Shown piece by piece: positions 43,791-53,611 of a stretch of DNA of 64,000 nt. The notes under the pieces were generated by a model. That model was not told the DNA's origin and searched no databases. It saw only the letters and a program-made list of their open reading frames with translations. The stretch is from Bacillota bacterium (lineage in GTDB: Bacteria; Bacillota; UBA4882; UBA10575), in the NCBI GenBank assembly GCA_012735135.1, contig JAAYHY010000160.1, positions 1 through 64,000 of the forward strand, in the 5' to 3' direction. Each line of letters begins with the position of its first letter. The first letter of the stretch is position 1. The translations under genes were made by a program, and so were the position numbers.

Positions 43791-43950
43791 TATCTGCCAT
43801 TATTTGGTGTTTGACTTGGCCTGCTCAGGCTGGTTAAATTGAGATCACAAGGAAAAAAAGAACTCAGGTAAATGGCCGTTTCAAAAGGCATGGAAGCCAA
43901 TCTTCCCGAACAGTTCCAACCGAAATCCACAGCAAAAGAGGGGAAAAATC

Positions 43951-45273
43951 ATCGCGAGAACGACAACGCACGATCGGCCTTACGTTAAGGTCAAGACCAA
44001 ATTTCTGCTCAGCCATCTCATCGCCCTGTCCTGGTTGCTTTTTTCGATTAGCTTATCGGTTCATTGGATTAATTATTTAGGAGGTATTGTTACTAAACCA
44101 ATCGCGATCTTGATTATCACGGGAATAGCTTATATCCCCGGATATGTGAATGCCTTCATCATTTCCAGCTTGTTAATGGATCGGCAACCAAGTTTTGTGA
44201 CCACCAATCCGCAAGATCGGGTCACCCTCATTATCGCCTGCCGGAACGAGGAAGCGGCAATCGGCAATACTCTGAAGTATATTGCCCGGCAAGATTATCA
44301 AGGGAAAATCCGGACGGTCATCGTCGATAACGGCTCAACCGATCAAACCGCAGAAATTGCCAGGAAAACAGGGGAAGAATTCAACCTTGATCTGCTTCTT
44401 CTCCGCGAGGAAAACCCCGGAAAATTCTATGCCCTTAATAAAGCCCTCGCTTATGTGGATACCGAATACGTATTGACACTCGATGCAGACACCCTTCTAC
44501 ATAAATCGGCCATCCGCTATATCGTTTCCCGGATAAAAACTGCCCCTCCGGAGGTCTGTGCCGTCGCCGGCTCCGTTCTCGTCCGGAACAGCAGAGCTAA
44601 TTTCATAACCAAACTCCAGGAATGGGATTACTTTTTAGGCATTGCCAGTATCAAGCGGATGCAAGGTCTTTATCAAGGAACCCTGGTGGCCCAAGGCGCC
44701 TTTTCACTATATAAAACAAAAGCTTTATTAGGGGTAAAAGGCTGGCCGGATGCGATCGGTGAGGATATCGTCCTCACCTGGGACTTTTTAAGCAAAAATT
44801 GGCTGGTCTATTATGAACCCCTGGCGGTAGCCTTTACTGATACCCCGACGACCATTAAACACCTAGCCCGGCAAAGAAGTCGCTGGGCCCGCGGGATGAT
44901 TGAAGCGTTAAAAAAGATTAAACCCTGGGAACATCCGGTTTTATACGTTAAATACCTTACCGGTATTAATCTCATCATGCCTTATCTTGATCTGACCTAC
45001 ACATTAGTCTTGATTCCGGGATTGATCCTCGCCTGCTTTGGGTTTTATTGGATTGCCGGTCCGGCGACCTTAATGGTGCTACCTCTAGCCTTAATCCAAA
45101 ATTATATCCTGTACCGGTATCAACGTTATGTCTTTGAAGTTTTAGATTTACAGATTAGGCGAAATCGATTGGGATATATCGCTTATGTTTTTATCTATCA
45201 ATTACTCATGAGTCCCATGTCTCTTTATGGATACATGCAGAAAGCATTATTGGTAAAACGGACCTGGAAATGA
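43951..45273 (+). CDS. Processive family 2 glycosyltransferase (exopolysaccharide synthase type)
   Basis: 412 residues from TTG 44035, but the same frame and family-like membrane sequence extend further upstream (KTKFLLSHLIALSWLLFSIS). The only well-placed ribosome binding site (AGAGGGG at 43937) precedes an ATC at 43951, so the start is either the non-standard ATC, a mutated ATG, or the TTG. The GT-A domain has RVTLIIACRNEEAAIGNTLK, the DxD site TLDADTLLH, the base Asp in IGEDIVLTWDF and the processivity motif RQRSRW. C-terminal helices form the translocation channel. It resembles PgaC/IcaA-like poly-N-acetylglucosamine synthases; product unknown. c-di-GMP genes follow. Confidence 0.85.
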   Translation: MARTTTHDRPYVKVKTKFLLSHLIALSWLLFSISLSVHWINYLGGIVTKPIAILIITGIAYIPGYVNAFIISSLLMDRQPSFVTTNPQDRVTLIIACRNEEAAIGNTLKYIARQDYQGKIRTVIVDNGSTDQTAEIARKTGEEFNLDLLLLREENPGKFYALNKALAYVDTEYVLTLDADTLLHKSAIRYIVSRIKTAPPEVCAVAGSVLVRNSRANFITKLQEWDYFLGIASIKRMQGLYQGTLVAQGAFSLYKTKALLGVKGWPDAIGEDIVLTWDFLSKNWLVYYEPLAVAFTDTPTTIKHLARQRSRWARGMIEALKKIKPWEHPVLYVKYLTGINLIMPYLDLTYTLVLIPGLILACFGFYWIAGPATLMVLPLALIQNYILYRYQRYVFEVLDLQIRRNRLGYIAYVFIYQLLMSPMSLYGYMQKALLVKRTWK

Positions 45274-45425
45274 AAACTCGGCGGAACTTTTTCTGGGTGT
45301 CTTTATCAAAATAGTTCCCATAAAACATGGACAGATCCTCCCGGATACGATAATTTATATTTATAGGATGTAATGAATGACAAAGCAGGCCGCTGCTTCG
45401 TTGTGCCAGGGAGGGAGGATTCGCC

Positions 45426-47570
45426 ATGTCAATAAGGATTTTAGTTGCTGACGACTCGGTATCGGACAGATTGATCGTCAAAAATGCATTAAGCGATTAC
45501 TGCGTCTTGACGGCCGGCGACGGTCTGGAAGCTATGCGTGTGCTTAAAGAGGATGAGGGGATTAACTTGCTCATTCTTGATCTTGATGTGCCTAATATGA
45601 ACGGGTTCCAGGTTCTTGAAGTCCTCAAAAAGGACGAGCGCTTTAGGGAGTTGCGCACCATAATCTTGACCGATAATGAGGAATTGGACAATGAAATCAA
45701 GGGCTTAAAACTTGGCGCCGTCGACTATATCCGAAAACCAATTCACATGGCCTCTTTGAAAGCCAGGATCGATCTTCACGTGGCGCTTCTCCGCGCTCAG
45801 CAAGCGCTGGAGCGGGAACATAAAGCGATTGAAAAAGCTTTGCACGAAAGCGAGCGCAGTAAATCCGTTTTTCTTTCCCACCTTCCAGGACTTGCCTACA
45901 GGTGCAAATACGATCCTGACTGGACAATGCAGTATGTCTCCGAAGGCTGCTTTAACCTCACCGGTTATCCCCCGGAGAGCCTGCTCTATAACAGAGATTT
46001 GTCTTATAATGACCTCATCTCCCCCGAATACCGCGAAGCTTTATGGAATGAATGGAAACGAATTTTACCCGCTAAGCAGCCGTTTAAATATGAGTATGAG
46101 ATCATCACCGCCACCGGCGAGCGGAAATGGGTTTTGGAACTGGGCCAAGGGATCTACAACAAACAAGGAGAAATTGAAGCGCTGGAAGGGATCATTCTTG
46201 ATATATCAGATCGAAAAGCAATTGAAAACGCCCTAAAATTTAACAATGAGCACGACCGATGGACCGGGTTGTATAACCGCGACTATTTGGTGTCATTGCT
46301 TGAAAAGGAGATTAAAATAAGGAAAAATTCTAGAAAAGCACTCTTTGGTATTAACTTAAATATGGTCCAGTTTGTAACGGCCAATTATGGGTTCCAGTAT
46401 GCTCAAAATCTGATCAAAAAAGCCGCCGAGGCCCTTAGGCAGCATTGCGCCGATAACCGGCTTTTGTTCCATGCGCGGGAAAACCGCTTTGTTTTCTATC
46501 TCTTTGACTACAAAGACAAAAACGAGCTTGTTGCTTTCAGCAATCTCCTCGTCAAAACCTTAGAATCCTTATTTGTGACAGACCGGATCGGGGGCGGAAT
46601 TGGGATTGTCGAAATCGGACAGGATGAAAATGAAGGGGATATTGATTTACTGCTGAGAAGGCTTTTAATTGCTTCAGAAAGGTCGGTCAGCTCGTTTGGA
46701 AAGGACTTTGACATCTGTTTTTACGACCAAAAACTGGAAGCCTTGGTTAACCGCGAAATAGAGATTGTGGAGGCGCTCCACGCTATTGCCGCGGATGAAC
46801 AGACCAATGATCATCTGTTTTTGCAGTATCAGCCGATTCTGAATTTAAAAACCGGTTTAATCTGCAGCTTTGAAGCTTTGGCCAGATTAAGGACGGAAAA
46901 GCTTGGTCTGGTGTCCCCGGCTGAATTCATTCCGATCGCAGAGAAAACAAAGCTCATTCTGGCGATTGGCGAAAAAGTGATAACCAAAGCCTTCCGTTTT
47001 TTAAACACGCTGAAGAAGAATGGTTATGATCAAATCGGCGTATCAATCAACATCTCTGTTATTCAGCTATTGAACCCGGCCTTTGTCAGCCGGCTGTTGG
47101 AATTAATTAAGGAGATGCAGGTTAACCCGGAGAATATCGGCATTGAGATTACGGAGTCGGTCTTTACTTCCGATTTTGAAAAAATCAACAATGTTATTGC
47201 GAAACTGAGGGCCGCGGGGCTCCACGTGGCGATCGATGACTTCGGGACCGGCTATTCTTCCCTGGCCAGAGAAAAAGAGTTGGCCGTTGATTGTATGAAA
47301 ATTGACAAACATTTTATCGATGAACTGTTATCTACGGAACTGAGCAAAGCAATAACAAGTGATATTATTTCCATCTCCCATAAATTGGGGCATTGTACGG
47401 TTGCCGAAGGAGTTGAGCACGAAATCCAGCTACAGTACTTAAAAGAACACGGTTGTGATCAAATACAGGGTTATCTGATCAGCAAGCCGCTTGACGAGGA
47501 AAAGGCGATTGATTTTTTGAAAAGAACGACTCAATACGGGGGACAGGTCCAGGACCTTGGTTTACTCTGA
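45426..47570 (+). CDS. REC-PAS-GGDEF-EAL response regulator, likely c-di-GMP phosphodiesterase
   Basis: 714 residues. REC domain (1-120: LVADDSVSDRL, phospho-Asp in LLILDLDVPNMNG, Lys in YIRKPI), a PAS/PAC domain (about 145-275), a GGDEF domain whose signature is degenerate (RENRF in FHARENRFVFYLF) and so probably inactive, and an EAL domain with catalytic residues intact (SFEALARLR, NISV, EITES, DDFGTGYSSL, KIDKHFI, AEGVEHE, QGYLISKPL). It should hydrolyse c-di-GMP under phosphorylation and PAS control. Next to the exopolysaccharide synthase, it may control polymer production. Confidence 0.92.
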   Translation: MSIRILVADDSVSDRLIVKNALSDYCVLTAGDGLEAMRVLKEDEGINLLILDLDVPNMNGFQVLEVLKKDERFRELRTIILTDNEELDNEIKGLKLGAVDYIRKPIHMASLKARIDLHVALLRAQQALEREHKAIEKALHESERSKSVFLSHLPGLAYRCKYDPDWTMQYVSEGCFNLTGYPPESLLYNRDLSYNDLISPEYREALWNEWKRILPAKQPFKYEYEIITATGERKWVLELGQGIYNKQGEIEALEGIILDISDRKAIENALKFNNEHDRWTGLYNRDYLVSLLEKEIKIRKNSRKALFGINLNMVQFVTANYGFQYAQNLIKKAAEALRQHCADNRLLFHARENRFVFYLFDYKDKNELVAFSNLLVKTLESLFVTDRIGGGIGIVEIGQDENEGDIDLLLRRLLIASERSVSSFGKDFDICFYDQKLEALVNREIEIVEALHAIAADEQTNDHLFLQYQPILNLKTGLICSFEALARLRTEKLGLVSPAEFIPIAEKTKLILAIGEKVITKAFRFLNTLKKNGYDQIGVSINISVIQLLNPAFVSRLLELIKEMQVNPENIGIEITESVFTSDFEKINNVIAKLRAAGLHVAIDDFGTGYSSLAREKELAVDCMKIDKHFIDELLSTELSKAITSDIISISHKLGHCTVAEGVEHEIQLQYLKEHGCDQIQGYLISKPLDEEKAIDFLKRTTQYGGQVQDLGLL

Positions 47571-47575
47571 ATCCT

Positions 47576-48451
47576 TTAGAGTAACAATGACAACGTCCCG
47601 GCGACAATCAGGGCCAAGCCAGCCGTGGCTTTCAGGGTCAGTTTCTCTTTGAGGATAAAATAGGAAAAGGCGACCGTAAAGAGGATACTCAGCTTATCGA
47701 TGGGCACAACAACACTGGCTGGTCCAGTCTGGAGGGCCCGGTAATAACATAACCAGGAGCCGCCCGTGGCGAAGCCGGAGAGAATTAGAAAGACCCAGCT
47801 TCTGGGGTCAATCTCCTTAATCGTTTTTTGCTTCTTCGTCACAAACACAAGCAGCCAGGCCATGATCAAAACGACGACCGTCCGGATGGCCGTCCCCAGG
47901 TTGGATTCAATCCCCTCGATCCCCACTTTACCGAGGATAGCGGTGAGGCTCGCAAAAATGGCGGCGCCAAAAGCATAGGCCAGCCATAAGTTGCTTTTTG
48001 GGCCGGCACTGGCTTCCGCGCCGATTGTCTCTTTTTTCTTGTGAACCATAAGATAGGTCCCGCTTCCGATCAAGATCACCGCCATGGCCTTGAGCAATGT
48101 GATCTTTTCCCCCAGGATGATGAAGGCCAAAACCATGGTTAAGACCGTGCTTGATTTGTCAATCGGTGTTACCTTGTTCACCTCGCCGATTTGCAGGGCT
48201 TTGAAATAGCAAAGCCAAGAAGCGCCCGTCGCCAAACCGGATAAGATGAGAAACAATAAAGTCCTGCCGCTAACATCGGCAATGGTCTGCTGGGAACCGA
48301 CGATGAACACCATCAGCCAGGAAAAGAAGAGGACGACGACGGTCCTGATGGCCGTCGCCACATTGGAATCGGTGTTTTTAATGCCAATTTTGGAGAGAAT
48401 AGCCGTCAGTCCCGCAAAGACCGCCGACCCGAAGGCAAACAAAATCCACAT
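47576..48451 (-). CDS. EamA/DMT-family transporter
   Basis: 291 residues, ten predicted helices in two EamA repeats that are clearly homologous to each other (AFGSAVFAGLTAILSKIGIK and AFGAAIFASLTAILGKVGIE; LSGLATGASWLCYFKALQIG and LSGFATGGSWLCYYRALQTG). A central linker (HKKKETIGAEASAGPKSN) separates them. Probably a metabolite exporter or permease of unknown substrate. Convergent with the REC-EAL gene by only 5 nt. A decayed duplicate is at 43600. Confidence 0.9.
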   Translation of the reverse strand: MWILFAFGSAVFAGLTAILSKIGIKNTDSNVATAIRTVVVLFFSWLMVFIVGSQQTIADVSGRTLLFLILSGLATGASWLCYFKALQIGEVNKVTPIDKSSTVLTMVLAFIILGEKITLLKAMAVILIGSGTYLMVHKKKETIGAEASAGPKSNLWLAYAFGAAIFASLTAILGKVGIEGIESNLGTAIRTVVVLIMAWLLVFVTKKQKTIKEIDPRSWVFLILSGFATGGSWLCYYRALQTGPASVVVPIDKLSILFTVAFSYFILKEKLTLKATAGLALIVAGTLSLLL

Positions 48452-48502
48452 TAGCGAATTCTCCTTCCATTTTTCGTTGATATTCTTGGCGATTACCGTT
48501 GG

Positions 48503-49567
48503 CTAACTATGTTTTCCCTTGGCCCTCTTATCTTTATACATGTTGTTATCCGCCATATCAATTGTCTCCCAGGCGGTTTTACCGGCCTCAAATTGAGAAT
48601 ATCCTACTGCAACCCCGGGAAAATCCGGATCCTCCATTTGCCTGTTCCTGATTAAGGAAACCAGTTTATCGGTATAGTCCATACTGTCATTGACTTTCTT
48701 CATTAAAATTACGCTGAATTCGTCGCCCCCAAAGCGAAAGATCTGCGCGTTAAGAGAAAATACCTTTTCCAATATTTCCCCAATTTCTTTCAAATAGTAA
48801 TCACCAAAAGTATGGCCTTTCGCATCATTGATGTCTTTGAAATTATTGACATCAAGCATAAAAAGAACGGTTGACCATTTTGGAGATAACTTCAAATGCT
48901 CAATTTCTTTGTTAAACGCCGTCCTGTTTAATAGACCCGTCAGCCCATCCATCAAACTGCTCATTTCACAGGAGAGCGCGTAATATAAAACCAGATAAAA
49001 TGCGGTCGTTATCCAGGTTGTATGATATTGAGGGAAAAAAACCTGAATCATGATACCGATAAACAAAAAAATACCACTTTCGATAATCCTTTTATTAAAA
49101 TACGCCGGATAGTTCCGGGAGGAAAATAATTTTTTGACCAGTGAAAATATGACAGAATAAAGAAAGGCAATTAAATAAATGATAAAGAATCTGCCCCGGT
49201 GATAAGAACTGTCCTCTCCCACAAAGAAAATCCATCCGTAATAAGGGGAGGCTAATGTCAGCACTAAATTGATCATCGGTGGCAGATAATATAAAATCCT
49301 CTTTTTCGAATTGCTGATATTTGACTCCACCAGAAAAACAAAGGGGGTTAACGAAAATCCAAGCGTATTAAAGAAAATGGCCAGCCACCTGTTCTCCGGA
49401 ACAGTATTCTCCGTTAAGAGGCAACCCAGTTCCGCTCCAGTAATGAGCATGGTCAGTAAGACACAATAGATCAAACGTTTCTTTTTTCTTTTTTCGATAA
49501 TAATATCGGATAAGATCCATTTCAATAGTATCGCTAAGATTGCAATGGTTATTAGGTTAATTATCAT
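48503..49567 (-). CDS. Membrane diguanylate cyclase (GGDEF)
   Basis: 354 residues. The N-terminal 200 residues hold about six to seven helices resembling the N-terminal 7TM sensor region of Bacillota kinases and cyclases. The GGDEF domain begins at DGLTGLLNRTAFNKEIEHL, with FMLDVNNFKDINDAKGHTFGD and the intact active site FRFGGDEFSVIL. No RxxD inhibitory site is evident just upstream. It should make c-di-GMP, opposing the nearby EAL protein. Start after AAGGAA. Confidence 0.92.
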   Translation of the reverse strand: MIINLITIAILAILLKWILSDIIIEKRKKKRLIYCVLLTMLITGAELGCLLTENTVPENRWLAIFFNTLGFSLTPFVFLVESNISNSKKRILYYLPPMINLVLTLASPYYGWIFFVGEDSSYHRGRFFIIYLIAFLYSVIFSLVKKLFSSRNYPAYFNKRIIESGIFLFIGIMIQVFFPQYHTTWITTAFYLVLYYALSCEMSSLMDGLTGLLNRTAFNKEIEHLKLSPKWSTVLFMLDVNNFKDINDAKGHTFGDYYLKEIGEILEKVFSLNAQIFRFGGDEFSVILMKKVNDSMDYTDKLVSLIRNRQMEDPDFPGVAVGYSQFEAGKTAWETIDMADNNMYKDKRAKGKHS

Positions 49568-49760
49568 CTGTCTATTCCTTGATCTTATTTGAGTAATTTA
49601 CAGCTAGTCCATTTCCTCCGGTTCCCTTTGATCATAGTTAGATTGAAGGCTTTCCGCAAATCTTCCCCCACTTTTTGAACACTATTTTAGCATAACCCTT
49701 TAAGGCCGTCATTGTTTTCCTAATAAATTCTATAAATTCGCGGAAAATCACCCATAAGTT

Positions 49761-49808
49761 TTAGGGACCAAATCTCTGAAGTAAGCCAAACATATAAAGG
49801 GGCGCCAT
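49761..49808 (-). pseudogene. Truncated PadR gene (15 codons)
   Basis: ATG 49808 with AAGGAG upstream reads MAPLYMFGLLQRFGP and then hits TAA. Ten to eleven of these 15 residues match the first 15 of the intact PadR protein at 39870 (MVPLYILGILQRFGP). Beyond the stop the similarity is lost. It sits behind a copy of the PadR operator. Confidence 0.8.
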
Positions 49809-49833
49809 AAAATTCTCCTTATATAAAACAAAT

Positions 49834-49873
49834 TAGTCAGTACTGACTATAATCATACTCAGTACTAACTAAT
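49834..49873. promoter_or_regulatory. Orphan PadR operator pair
   Basis: TAGTCAGTACTGACTA (49834-49849) is identical to the operator at 40422, and the second site ACTCAGTACTAACTAATT differs by one base. The remainder of the 49568-49913 gap contains only this promoter region and the PadR fragment. Confidence 0.75.
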
Positions 49874-49913
49874 TATCAAAATAAGATTCAGACCCCACAT
49901 TGACCAAGAAACT

Positions 49914-51146
49914 TCAGCGTTTGATCAACAAAACCGACAAGTCATTAACGTTAGTACCGGTGGGCCCGGTGAAGATCAGTCCATCCACAACCTGTAAAGC
50001 ATGGTAAGCATCGTTGTTCTCCAGAACCGCAAAGATATTGATCCCTTTGGCGCTCAGTTGCTGTTTGGTCGTATTATCCACATAGCCCCCGGCGGCATCG
50101 GTAGGCCCGTCGGTCCCATCGGAACCAACGGAAAAGACCGCCACATTCTCCAGGGTTGAGATTCCTTCAGCCGCCGCCAAGGCCAATTCCTGATTCCTTC
50201 CGCCCTTGCCTTTACCTTTCAAGTGGACGACGGTTTCGCCGCCCGCAATAAAAGCCAAGGACTGATCGGTGTCGTGGTGGTACTGGGCAATTGACGCCAA
50301 AAAGCTCCCGGCCTCCCTGGCCTGACAGCTGAGACTGGCGGTGAGAATCGTGGGCTTATAGCCCAATTCCCGGCAGGTTTTTTCCGCCGCGATACAAAGC
50401 TGGCGCACGCTCCCCGTAACCTTGGTGGTCACGTTTCCCAAGGCAGCAGGGGGTTCGATGCGTAGCAGCCTATCTACTTCTTCGGGGATAACCAACCCAT
50501 ACTTTTGGACGATCGCCAAAGCCTCCCGGCTGGTGGAGCTGTCGGGATAGGCCGGTCCGGAGGCGATCATGTCAAGGGGATCACCGATTATATCCGAAAG
50601 AACCACGGAGAACACCCGCGCGGGCTCGCATAACTTAGCAAATTTTCCGCCTTTAACGGCAGACAAACGTTTACGGATGGTGTTGATTTCCGTAATATTG
50701 GCGCCGCAGGCCAGGAGCTGTCCGGTCAGATCGCGGAGGATCTCCTCAGAGACCAATGGTTTTTCAAACAAAGCCGAGCCCCCGCCGGAGATCAAAAACA
50801 AAACCGTATCTTTGGCGGTTAAGTTCTGCACAAGCCTGATCGCCTCTTCCGTCGCGGAAAAAGAGTTGGCATCGGGGATCGGATGTCCTGCTTCAAAGAT
50901 CCGGAGGTTGGGCAGATCCCCTTGGGCGTGACCATACTTGGTAATCACCACGCCGTCACTGATTCTGTCGGTCAGGAGCTCGCAAGCCGCCCTGGCCATG
51001 GACCAGGCCGCCTTACCAATGGCGACCAGCACCAGCTTCCCCTCGGAAAAATCCTCCCCGCTCAGGGCTTTTTTAACCGCCGTATCCGGCAGGGCCGCCG
51101 TGATCGCCGCATCGATAATCTTTTGGGCGTCTGTCCGTAAACTCAA
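49914..51146 (-). CDS. Glycerate 2-kinase, MOFRL/GckA type
   Basis: 410 residues. The N-terminal Rossmann-like domain includes KLVLVAIGKAAWSMARAA, FEAGHPIPDANSFSATEEAI and the glycine-rich LFLISGGGSALFEKP. The C-terminal MOFRL domain has FIAGGETVVHLKGKGKGGRNQELALAAA and FSVGSDGTDGPTDAAGG, which are diagnostic. It phosphorylates glycerate to 2-phosphoglycerate with ATP. TTG start after AAGGAGGG. The gene downstream of a GntP-type permease, it forms an uptake-and-use pair for glycerate or a related sugar acid. Confidence 0.93.
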   Translation of the reverse strand: MSLRTDAQKIIDAAITAALPDTAVKKALSGEDFSEGKLVLVAIGKAAWSMARAACELLTDRISDGVVITKYGHAQGDLPNLRIFEAGHPIPDANSFSATEEAIRLVQNLTAKDTVLFLISGGGSALFEKPLVSEEILRDLTGQLLACGANITEINTIRKRLSAVKGGKFAKLCEPARVFSVVLSDIIGDPLDMIASGPAYPDSSTSREALAIVQKYGLVIPEEVDRLLRIEPPAALGNVTTKVTGSVRQLCIAAEKTCRELGYKPTILTASLSCQAREAGSFLASIAQYHHDTDQSLAFIAGGETVVHLKGKGKGGRNQELALAAAEGISTLENVAVFSVGSDGTDGPTDAAGGYVDNTTKQQLSAKGINIFAVLENNDAYHALQVVDGLIFTGPTGTNVNDLSVLLIKR

Positions 51147-51180
51147 AAGTAGATCCCTCCTTAGTCAATTGTTGAAAAGA

Positions 51181-51210
51181 GCGCCAAAGCACCGGAAGAT
51201 GCTTTGGCGC
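51181..51210 (-). terminator. Hairpin between the GntP permease and glycerate kinase genes
   Basis: GCGCCAAAGCA / TGCTTTGGCGC, an 11-bp perfect stem, is followed on the minus strand by TCTTTTC. Placed inside the operon, it likely reduces but need not abolish read-through to the kinase gene. Confidence 0.65.
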
Positions 51211-51279
51211 CGGTGGTAATTGTAGCAGTGATTCGACTTACCCCGCTCTGCAAATGAAGACGGCCGGCGTGGGCGCTAG

Positions 51280-52644
51280 CTAACGGATAAAGAAATATAT
51301 GAGGTAGACATTGATGAGTGAAGCAAGCCCTACAACCAACGTACCCAAGGTTTGGGTCTTATAACCATCTTCCACACTCATCCCGCCAAAGTTCGTGACC
51401 ACCCAGAAATAACTGTCATTGGCATGGGAAACCGTCATGGCGCCGGCGCCAATGGCAATCACGGTCAAAGCGGTCAAGGCCGGTGTCCCCAGCCCAATTG
51501 TGGACAGCATGGGCGCTACGATACCCGCGGTTGTTACCAGGGCGACCGTGGAGGAACCTTGCGCCGTCTTCAGAATGGCTGACAACAAGAAGGGGAACAT
51601 CAGGCCTAACACGGAGATGGTCCCGACGTTTTCCTTAATAAAATTAACCATCGAAGTGGAGGCGATAACATTACCAAGCACACCACCGGCGGCGGTAATG
51701 AAAAGAATCGGTCCCGTCACCTCCAGGGTTTGGTTCGTAAGCTCCCGAAAATCCCCCATCTTTTTCTGGCTCGCCAGCGGGAACAGAGCTAGGACGACAC
51801 CCACGCCAACAGCGATAATCGGTGTCCCCAGGAAAGTAAAGATGGCGCTCGGAATACCGGCCATCGCCAAGGCGGACGAAAAGGCCATCAGCAAAATGGG
51901 AACTACAATCGGAGCAAAAGAGGCAAGGGCGTTGGGGAGCTTCCCGTAACTGGCTACCAGTTCTTCATAGGTCTGAGTTACTTCGCCATCCAGATCCGCC
52001 TCATCATTGGCCCGCACCTTTTTCCCGATCGCTTTGGCAAAAATATAGCTGGCCAGCAAAGGTAAGATCGAGGCCAGAACGCCCATGAGAATCACCAAAA
52101 GCAGGTTGGTTTCCTGACCAAGCCCTTGGTATAAGGTATTGGCGGCCGCAATCGGTCCCGGTGTCGGTGGGATAAAGCAGTGGGCAATATACAAACCGAG
52201 CGAAAGGGCGACTGTACAAGCCACCGATGATTTCATGGTCCGCTTCACCAAAGCTTTTCGAATGGGGTTTAAGATAACAAAGCCACTGTCGCAAAAGACC
52301 GGAATGGATACAATCCACCCCATAATCAGCATAGCCAGTTCGGGATTGTTCTTGCCCACCCAACGGACTACGGTGTCGGCCATTTTCAAGGCGGCGCCGG
52401 ACTTTTCCAGTAAAGCGCCGATGAGTGCGCCAAAAATAATCACAATCCCGATACTTTTAAAGGTATTGCTGAACCCCGTGCCAATGACCCCCGGGATCTC
52501 CGTAATGGGGATTCCCGCCACCAACGCAAAGAGCAGAGATACCGCCATGATGGATATAAAGGGATGGATTTTTAACTTAGCAATCGAATAAATCATGAGA
52601 CCTATAGCCAAAACAAAGGCAACGATTAAGGGGAAACCCGACAT
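51280..52644 (-). CDS. GntP-family permease (gluconate/glycerate type)
   Basis: 454 residues, about 12 to 14 helices. It shows the GntP pattern GTGFSNTFKSIGIVIIFGALIG, CDSGFVILNPIRKALVKRT, HCFIPPTPGPIAAANTLY and LKTAQGSSTVALVTTAGIVAPML, ending with SHANDSYFWVVTNFGGMSVEDGYK. It is a proton-coupled importer of aldonates or glycerate into the cytoplasm. Co-directional with the glycerate kinase, which suggests glycerate as substrate. Ribosome binding site AAAGGAGG. Confidence 0.93.
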   Translation of the reverse strand: MSGFPLIVAFVLAIGLMIYSIAKLKIHPFISIMAVSLLFALVAGIPITEIPGVIGTGFSNTFKSIGIVIIFGALIGALLEKSGAALKMADTVVRWVGKNNPELAMLIMGWIVSIPVFCDSGFVILNPIRKALVKRTMKSSVACTVALSLGLYIAHCFIPPTPGPIAAANTLYQGLGQETNLLLVILMGVLASILPLLASYIFAKAIGKKVRANDEADLDGEVTQTYEELVASYGKLPNALASFAPIVVPILLMAFSSALAMAGIPSAIFTFLGTPIIAVGVGVVLALFPLASQKKMGDFRELTNQTLEVTGPILFITAAGGVLGNVIASTSMVNFIKENVGTISVLGLMFPFLLSAILKTAQGSSTVALVTTAGIVAPMLSTIGLGTPALTALTVIAIGAGAMTVSHANDSYFWVVTNFGGMSVEDGYKTQTLGTLVVGLASLINVYLIYFFIR

Positions 52645-52895
52645 ACCGTAAACCTCCTTTTGAAATAATCAGTTGTCAACCGGTGTGCGTTACAACCAAG
52701 TTAACACCGTTATCATAACATAAGTCCACCCAATCATCAATAAGCAGCTTAAGAAGGGGATTGATGGTTGACAAACCGGTGATTATCTTTGCGGCGCGTT
52801 AACGGGCAATCCGGCCGCGCATTCTGTTATATGTTAACTAGGAGGTAATTATAGTTAATATTTAATACTAACAAAATCTACCCTTAATTATCTTC

Positions 52896-53393
52896 TCATT
52901 TCGAAAAGGCCTTTTTGTATTTGGGCAGAACCGATTTCCAAAAGGTAAAACCGTTAACAAGTAATAGCGCGCCAAAACAGAGGCGGGCAATCCGTTCCGA
53001 AACTAACAGAGCAATCCCATTCATATCACCACCGCCAAAAAATCCGTACATTAAACTTAAGTACAGCGGGTCGGCAAAGAGCATAGTGATTGTGATATAG
53101 TACATACAAGCCTTAAATACTTTGGATTTTGCCCTGCAAATCCTGTCCGCGGCAGCAATCAACCCTCCAGCGGCAACCAGCGTAGTCACTGCTCCTAAAA
53201 GACAGAAGATGCCGAGTTGGGTGTTGCTCATGCGCCCGGCATCCACCACGATCTGCATACCAATTCCCATAAATCTAATTTGCTTAAATACACCTAGAAA
53301 AAGCGCATATATCAGATGGGCTCCCTCGTGCAGGATGTTGTAAGCAGCTACTGCAGAAAGCAGTCCCAGATATTGTCTTGTCCGTTTGCCCAT
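52896..53393 (-). CDS. Small membrane protein with HExxH zinc-protease-like motif
   Basis: 165 residues from the ATG after AGGAGGG (53393). Helix 1 carries NILHEGAHLIYALFLG, an HExxH motif within a membrane segment as in site-2-protease/DUF3267-like proteins. Three further helices follow. A downstream acidic third ligand (for example the Asp in MLFADPLYL) is possible. It may be an intramembrane metalloprotease or an inactive relative. Confidence 0.65.
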   Translation of the reverse strand: MGKRTRQYLGLLSAVAAYNILHEGAHLIYALFLGVFKQIRFMGIGMQIVVDAGRMSNTQLGIFCLLGAVTTLVAAGGLIAAADRICRAKSKVFKACMYYITITMLFADPLYLSLMYGFFGGGDMNGIALLVSERIARLCFGALLLVNGFTFWKSVLPKYKKAFSK

Positions 53394-53611
53394 AATTCCC
53401 TCCTGTTTCTTCAAGGCAAATCTTATACTATATATTTTATCGCAATTGAAAAAAAGCACACCTTAATATAATAACCCATCTTCCCGCGCCTAAATAAAAT
53501 AATTATAGCTTAGAATAATCAGGATGGCAATTTAAGGGTAATAGCCCATTAAATCAGCACCCTCCTTCGCCAACTGTCTTTATCTTCCGTCCCAAAATGT
53601 GTATAATAAAA

